Origin: Pteria penguin
Taxonomy: Eukaryota > Mollusca > Bivalvia > Pterioida > Pteriidae
DNA: 64,000 nucleotides
Reading direction: 5' to 3'
NCBI GenBank assembly: GCA_035048485.1
Contig: CM068582.1
Coordinates: forward strand, 16,929,269 to 16,993,268
Below are positions 57,676-64,000 of this stretch, in pieces. The notes below the pieces were generated by a model. That model did not search any database. It was not told the DNA's origin and saw only the letters and a program-made list of their open reading frames with translations. The position numbers were made by a program, and so were the translations under genes. Each line of letters begins with the position of its first letter. Position 1 is the stretch's first letter.

Positions 57676-60600
57676 AAAAAACAAAATATCAAATTCCCCG
57701 TTATTAAACTGGCAAGGACCGAATTTTTCTTGAAGTGGAAAAGTACTTCCGCCACGCAATATAGTGCGTGTCTAGAATGCTAAAAAATACTCTATCTGTC
57801 CAGGTAATTTCTTTAATTGCTCAAAATTAACAGATGCATTAATTTCGTTATTACAATTCTTATATTTAATTAAGTAAGCCCCGCCTCTTTTTATATTACT
57901 ACGCATGTGATTTTCCATACGCCGGATACTACTTTCATGACCCAAGTTCATGGGCTGATGAACCGAGTCTGTTTAGCATGGTTCATCGAAGGAATTAGAC
58001 TAGCATTGTAAATATTTAGGGGACGATCATTTGTTTCAAAGTGTGTGTGTGGTAGGGGGGGATGGCACTTTATGGAAATAAATATTCTGACCTTGAAAAT
58101 ACTGGAAATAAAAATCTGGCTTTGACTGAAATGAAAATAAATATTCTGGCTACTAACATGTACATACACCAGATCATGTAAATATAAAGCTGAAAGTTAA
58201 ATAGAAAACATGTGGATTTATTTCCGGCTCGCTTCGCTCGCCAGATTGCTCCCTATAGTATAATATATTGTAGTTTATCTTTATAACTCATATTTCAGCG
58301 GAATTTATAGCACTGGACAAATAGTTCTATTCAATATATTCAACAAAAACTTAATAGAATCGTTGCTTTTTTGAAAATATATTTGCATGTCCATTTTAAG
58401 GGGCAGACAGGGGACAAGGGCTCGACCATCTGCTTTCTGAGAGATTTTCTCTCCAGTTTCTTGTTCAGAATAGTGTCAATCGCGTCCCCTTGCCGCCAAT
58501 TTCCAATCCCTTTCCCCAACTTCCCCTCGTGTTGTCCGCACCTCATTTATATGCCATGTACACCGATATTTTAACGTTAAAACGAGTGGCCAAAAGAGGT
58601 CTTAATTGAATTTGTCTCATCTCTTACCTGACCACATATGCAAAATTGATGTTTAAATTAAATCATGTGCATTTCAAAATTTATGGTGGCCATATTTATT
58701 CACAGTATTTCATCCCTTTTAAGTTTTATTCAAATCAGGACATTCGTCAGATGATTTTAACACATTTATTCAAATGTCAAATAAACACAAACATAACTTT
58801 AAAATGAGAACAAAGGTAAAATCAACAAAAAGTGTATCTTCAATTAACATACATTATAACAAAAGTAAAAAGTGCCCTAAATGGGCCTGTATTGTTCACC
58901 TTAGACATAGAAAACATTGCAAAATGATATTGAACAATGATTGTAGATGGCCATAAGTCTTTAGTTTCTTTTAAACTTTTAACACATGTAAAATTGTACA
59001 TGAGGAATTAACATCTTTGCTTTATATCTACCAAGGTTTCTCAAATTTAATTAGAAGAAGGGAAGACAAAGTTAAAAATGTGGAAAATCAAAATAAAAAA
59101 AAAAAAAAAAATTACGAAAATATGTTTTTTTTTCCAATAAAATAACATAGTTCAAAGTAAGTAAAAAAACTAAATAAATAAAATATTATCAATCTGACAG
59201 GAAGCCAAAAACAGCAACACTTCTTTACACATCCTTCTATATATAACTGGAAATCCCCCCTCCCTCTGGATGCCAGAGATTGAGAGAAACTCTATAGAAA
59301 CTAGTAGTATAAAGACCTCTCAAAATTAAAGTAGACTTTGCATATATTATTTGTTGTGTTTACATTATATTAGAATGTGTTTTTAACAAAATACAATTAT
59401 ACAAGGATGTGTGTTAATGGCATATATTACAATGCAATTCTAACAAGCATTTATTGGCGACAAAAAGTCAGAAAAATAAATAATCTGTTCCAGGATATTA
59501 AGGAAACAAATATTCAATCCTTCAAAGGTCTGAAAATAAATAATCTGACTCGACCAAATTTGCCAATCAAGAATTATATGGGAAAATGATTTAATATCCC
59601 GAAAAATAATTGTATTGAAAAATAATTTAATATCCCGAAAAACAATTCAATTAAGAGCTCGAGCTCGGCCCGATATACTTTGAAATAATAAATAAGTTTT
59701 AAAATTCCATCAAACCATAATACAATATAATCATATCGGATGTTTTTGATAGAGGGAGTAACACTTCAAAGCATTTCTTTATACACGGAATACACGCAGT
59801 TGAAGGGTAAGTTGGAGCAGTGATAAAGTATCCATGCAAGAATGTGATGACTCCAAATGAAATTCACATTACATTCATGAAAACCTTTGGGAAGGAGCCA
59901 TCTTCTAATAGTGTTGTTAAATATGGGCTGCTGAATTCAGGAAAGGGGGAGCATTAAAGATGATAAACGGTCTAGACATCCCAAGGAGGCTACCACAAAC
60001 GAAAACGTTGATATTGTGCGTACTCTTGTCATGTGTGACAGATGGCGAAACCTCCGAGATTAGCCAGACACGTTGACATAAGGTATGGGAGCTCTTCAAT
60101 CAATTTAACCGACATCTAGGGCATTTCTAAGGTCTCCGCTAGATGGGTACGTAGAATGTTACTGAATATCAAAAGAGATATGGATAATCCCGAGGATTTT
60201 ATTGTGTTAAAATGTCAATGACGATCAAACTTTGCTTTACCATTTTGATCCTGAAACTGAGAAACATTCCTAGATAATGGGTCGAGAACTTTTTATCGTA
60301 CCTCGTTGCTAATCAAATTTCAACACAGGGTCACACTTCAGTACTAACGAAGTCGGCGTGGTCTAAATGAACATAATCTAGGGAATATTCCGAGCATGAC
60401 TGATGATGAACTCGGTGTTTATCATAGACCGTGATACAACTATGCTGCATTATATTTTGAGCACAAGAGCTTTATGAGTCATGACATTTCAGCATTTCAT
60501 TAAGGACTCTTACGAATATTGACCTCTGTTTCTTTTTTAAACTTTTTATTACCGCAGTTTGCGAAAGTGATGTTCTAAAATATCAGATTCGTCATGGAAA

Positions 60601-61117
60601 ACAATTATAAATCCCGAGTCTTATTCCCCAACAAATATGGCATGGTACAAATTGTGCCATGTGACTAATTCGACTTCGAGAATATACAAATATGCAGTTT
60701 GAAAACGATGAATTTGTCTAGAAACCAGAGGATAGGATGTTTCTTGAAGAATCCATTATCATGAGTATCACTTTGTTGATGTTATATTGACGGCAGAGGA
60801 CGGCTGTTGTCTGATGTTATGCCTATGACCGCTAATTATCACAATGTGGTACAATACATGACCAGCATCCCTCAGAGCTTGCGTTCATGTTGCTCGCACA
60901 AAGCGAATTATCATGTATGATTTAGAACACGTTATTCTTACTGCTTCCATGAAACGGGTAAATTGATACTTTTTGACTGATTTCGCTGGGAATCATTTCT
61001 ATGTGTAGCTAATTGCTACAGAAACCGGTGTAGCACAATTATTAAAGAGGAAAATAACGCCATCTTTTGTGCGATCGTTCACTTCTAGCACGGTTTTGAC
61101 CAATCGGAACACCATCC
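57676..61117. other. Gene-free stretch
   Basis: No coding domain seen. 58215-58250 has a small palindrome GGCTCGCTTCGCTCGCC. The ORFs at 58371-58574 and 58774-58956 show no recognisable motif. Confidence 0.5.
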
Positions 61118-61300
61118 AGTTGCGGATCCGGAAATTTTGTCAAAAGGGGTCCAACCCAAATGAATAGTCAGAGAGGAGATCCATCCATGTGTTTTTTTGT
61201 AAAATTACTTATTTTACAACAAAAAAGTAATAAGAAAAGTAATTTTCTCCGAATCTCAGGGTGGGTCCAAACCCCCGGTCCACCCGTCTGGATCCGCGCA
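61118..61300. mobile_element. Second MITE-like element with GCGGATCC ends
   Basis: Ends AGTTGCGGATCCGG (61118) and CTGGATCCGCGCA (61288-61300) are related to the 51.4-kb element. The interior AAAGGGGTCCAACCC / GGGTGGGTCCAAACCC is itself partly inverted. It is AT-rich in the middle. Confidence 0.5.
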
Positions 61301-63512
61301 TGCCATCGCCACGGCGCAGCGATATATACCTAATCGCCTTAATTCTTCGGCTTTCCTCGTAGGAGCACAATGCGAAATGAGGCGAAAAAAAGTTCATAGG
61401 ATTGTTTTTGTAATTTAGGATATGAGAAGTTCAGTATGAAATGTAATACCCGTTTTTGATGAATATTATACATTCGTAACGGCAATTTAGTAATCGTAGC
61501 GAATTTCACAATTTTTTTTTAATGTTAGAACACTGGAAACGAATCAGAGGAAATTCGAATTGACATTTAAGCAGTGCACGTGTGTAGACTCCGAAATGAA
61601 AAAAAAATCATACTAGTTCACCCATTCTGAGAGAAACAAAATAGACAAAAGCAGGCGAAGAGCATAATTGCCTATTTTCGAGCAATTATGACAGGTATGC
61701 TGATCATGGCCATGTGTGTTTACATAACAACTGGAAGTAGTCCCAATGGCTGACTACGTAATATGTACGAGTCGTATTTGCGCACGGAAATGGACGAGTT
61801 GTTACGATTGAGTTTTGACTGGACAGTGTTCATCCTTGCTAGAGTACATGCGCTTCTCGGCATATTCTCTGTAATCGATCCCTCCTTGATACTCCAAGCA
61901 TCAACTTAAATTAATCGAGCCTCAGTTGTGAATGAAACTCTAGACCCATAAATTTTAAGAATCTAAAAATAAGATAAAGTCACATAAAATTTATTGATAT
62001 TTTAAATGAATATTTCACTTTTCAGATGAAATTACAAACCTAAAAGAACCAATCGTTTCTTATTTCAAAATTCTAAAGAATAAATTTGGTTCACCATTTG
62101 GTTCACCATTGCAATACTAATGAAAATACTAGGATTGTAACTTCTCGTAATATTATGTAACGACATGATGTTAGTTACAGTTGTTTATGATACGTTTCAT
62201 GATATGGATTGTCTTAGTCAATAATATTGTGATAGAATTTTTGCATTCGTCGGGGCCACTTACTCACTAATGGCTGTCGTATAATAAATCTCGTAAGCAA
62301 TACGAATTTTTAAGAAGACATAATAACTGTACATAACTTAATTTATTCCACTTATCAATGATTGGATTCACAATATAATAAACACATAAAATTTAGTGTG
62401 GCGGAATGAAATACAAACTTGTTACACTAAGTTCCACAAAGTAAAACGGCCGAGAGTTGAAAGTAAAACCTAGAGTAAAAGTGCCGAAAACAAGTCGAAA
62501 AAGGTCCTTGAGTAACGCACGCATCTTCTTTTATACTAGAATATTAATGAGGACCTATGAATAATAATATGTTCCTTATTTGTATCAAAATGTACCCTAA
62601 ACAGGTATAAGAATAGGTATTTCAAATCATAAAATCCTCCCTATAGACCATATAGAGAACATAAAATAATTAAAACAATAATTTACTGTCAAATTAACGT
62701 CTAAGATTAAAGTGAAAGCTAGCAGAATCTGCAGTCGTTGGCAGACACAAATGAAAACAATATCGGCCGGAATTGACCACTTATCAGTAACCGAATCTAA
62801 TTTTAATGAACTGATCCTGGGGATCGCTAGCTGAGTCCGAAATTGAATAGCACCTTGAAATTACATCTAAATTGAAATATAAACGAACTAGATTACTACA
62901 GGCTAGATTATAAAATTGAAATACATAATTATTTCAACTATGATTATTAATATTTCTACGTAATAACTATCCTACAAAAATACAAAAACACCACAATATA
63001 TATCGTGATACATTGCTGTAATGAAGTATTAATTTAAACAATTAATTTTTCAAATAAAATATTTGTTCGAATAGCAGTAATGTGTCGAAAAAATTACATT
63101 CAAATATTTTCATACTCATTTATACATTTAACAACAAAATAACACCCCATGTATATTATTCTCTGTTGTCCTGTATAAGATTTAGTTCCTTTATTTAACA
63201 TATTATCTGTTTTCATGGTTTGGACTAAATTGGACATGGTAAGTATCGTATTCACTATAGTGAGGTGTGTATCGTGACCACTGAGCTCTCTTACGGTGTA
63301 ATGCTAGGTATAAAATTTGTTTTCCGAAGCTATAACTGTAAAAGTAACTTACATTTTTTTTTTCATAATTTTTGCATTTTTCCGGAGTTTTATGTAGAAG
63401 ATGCATTAAATTTGAAGCTTGGAAATAATTTTCTCATCTAATAATACCTTGATTCAATTTTATACCTCATTTGGCGTACTTTTTGGTAGATGCAGCTTGT
63501 CGCTTTCCCTCT
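61301..63512. other. Gene-free AT-rich stretch
   Basis: No gene, RNA or repeat recognised up to the 35-bp minisatellite at the window edge. Confidence 0.5.
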
Positions 63513-64000
63513 AATGCATCCAGATCATCCTCTGTCAGTCCGTGAACAATGTATCCACATCTTTCTTTACTAGTCATAGTATATTGCATCCAGATCATCC
63601 TCTGTCAGTCGCTGTGTAATGCATCCAGATCCTCCTTTGTCAGTCGTTGTATAATGCATCCAGATCCTCCTCTGTCAGTCGTTGTATAATGCATCCAGAT
63701 CCTCCTCTGTCTGTAGTTGTATACTGCATCCAGATCCTCCTCTGTCAGTCGTTGTATAATGCATCCAGATCCTCTTCTGTCAGTCTTTGTATAATGCATC
63801 CAGAGCCTCCTCTGTCAGTCGTTGTATAATGCATCCAGATCCTCCTCTGTCAGTCTTTGTATAATGCATCTGGATCCTCCTCTGTCAGTCCTTATATAAT
63901 GCATCCAGATCCTCTTCTGTCAATCCTTATACAATGCATCCAGATCATCCTTTGTCAGCCGTTGTATTATGCATCCTCTGTCAGGTCTTATATAATGCAT
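63513..64000. repeat. 35-bp minisatellite running off the window
   Basis: The phrase GCATCCAGATCCTCCTCTGT recurs every 35 bases (63621, 63656, 63691, 63726, ...). About 13 units are visible, with the left-most ones degenerate and spaced irregularly from 63513. Short ORFs on both strands are repeat by-products. The true length is unknown. Confidence 0.9.

Overview
This is an AT-rich, gene-poor stretch of animal nuclear DNA. I think it comes from a bivalve mollusc. That is inference: it rests on the retroelement proteins, the tRNA-headed SINEs and several dispersed repeats of a kind I associate with bivalve genomes, and no species diagnosis is possible. The window holds one convincing host gene and a dense set of mobile elements, most of them decayed.

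Layout. 0.2-4.6 kb: fragments of a dispersed repeat with a conserved stem-loop, a GATA microsatellite and a degenerate ~40/80-bp tandem repeat. 4.77-8.54 kb: a satellite-like array of about 87 units of 43 bp with larger internal duplications. 8.5-17 kb: no gene; a ~111-bp-arm palindrome at 12.1-12.36 kb and one retroelement 3' tail. 17.1-18.0 kb: a minus-strand reverse transcriptase (RT) remnant abutting a short terminal-inverted-repeat element. 21.5 kb: a hairpin followed by a hammerhead-like motif. 23.4-24.0 kb: a second minus-strand RT remnant. 25.4-26.1 kb: a young, 5'-truncated retroelement copy. 27.57-27.79 kb: the C-terminal end of a LINE protein. 28.5-30.7 kb: a two-exon rhodopsin-class GPCR whose intron contains a retroelement tail and a SINE. 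31.4-42.5 kb: a retroelement graveyard with two long, diverged direct copies ~5.5-5.7 kb apart, and between them a different RT element split by a nested young insertion. 41.1-44.9 kb: two copies of a ~370-bp repeat and a recent SINE with perfect 14-bp target duplications. 49-58 kb: a 95-bp truncated retroelement end, a CA/TG microsatellite, a MITE-like element, a possible ZMYM/Crypton-like fragment, 40-bp and 27-bp minisatellites, two inverted-repeat structures and another young RT tail. 58-63.5 kb: little recognisable apart from a second MITE-like element. 63.5-64 kb: a 35-bp minisatellite running off the end.

How the parts relate. The GPCR is the only sequence with intact coding, splice signals and family motifs. 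Almost everything else is transposition and its by-products: nested insertions, 5'-truncated copies sharing one 3' end, SINEs with target duplications, and tandem arrays, one of which appears to have grown out of a mobile-element tail. The most unusual signals are the stem-loop motifs ending in GAAA, which resemble hammerhead ribozyme cores and recur in several repeat families, and the higher-order structure of the 43-bp array.
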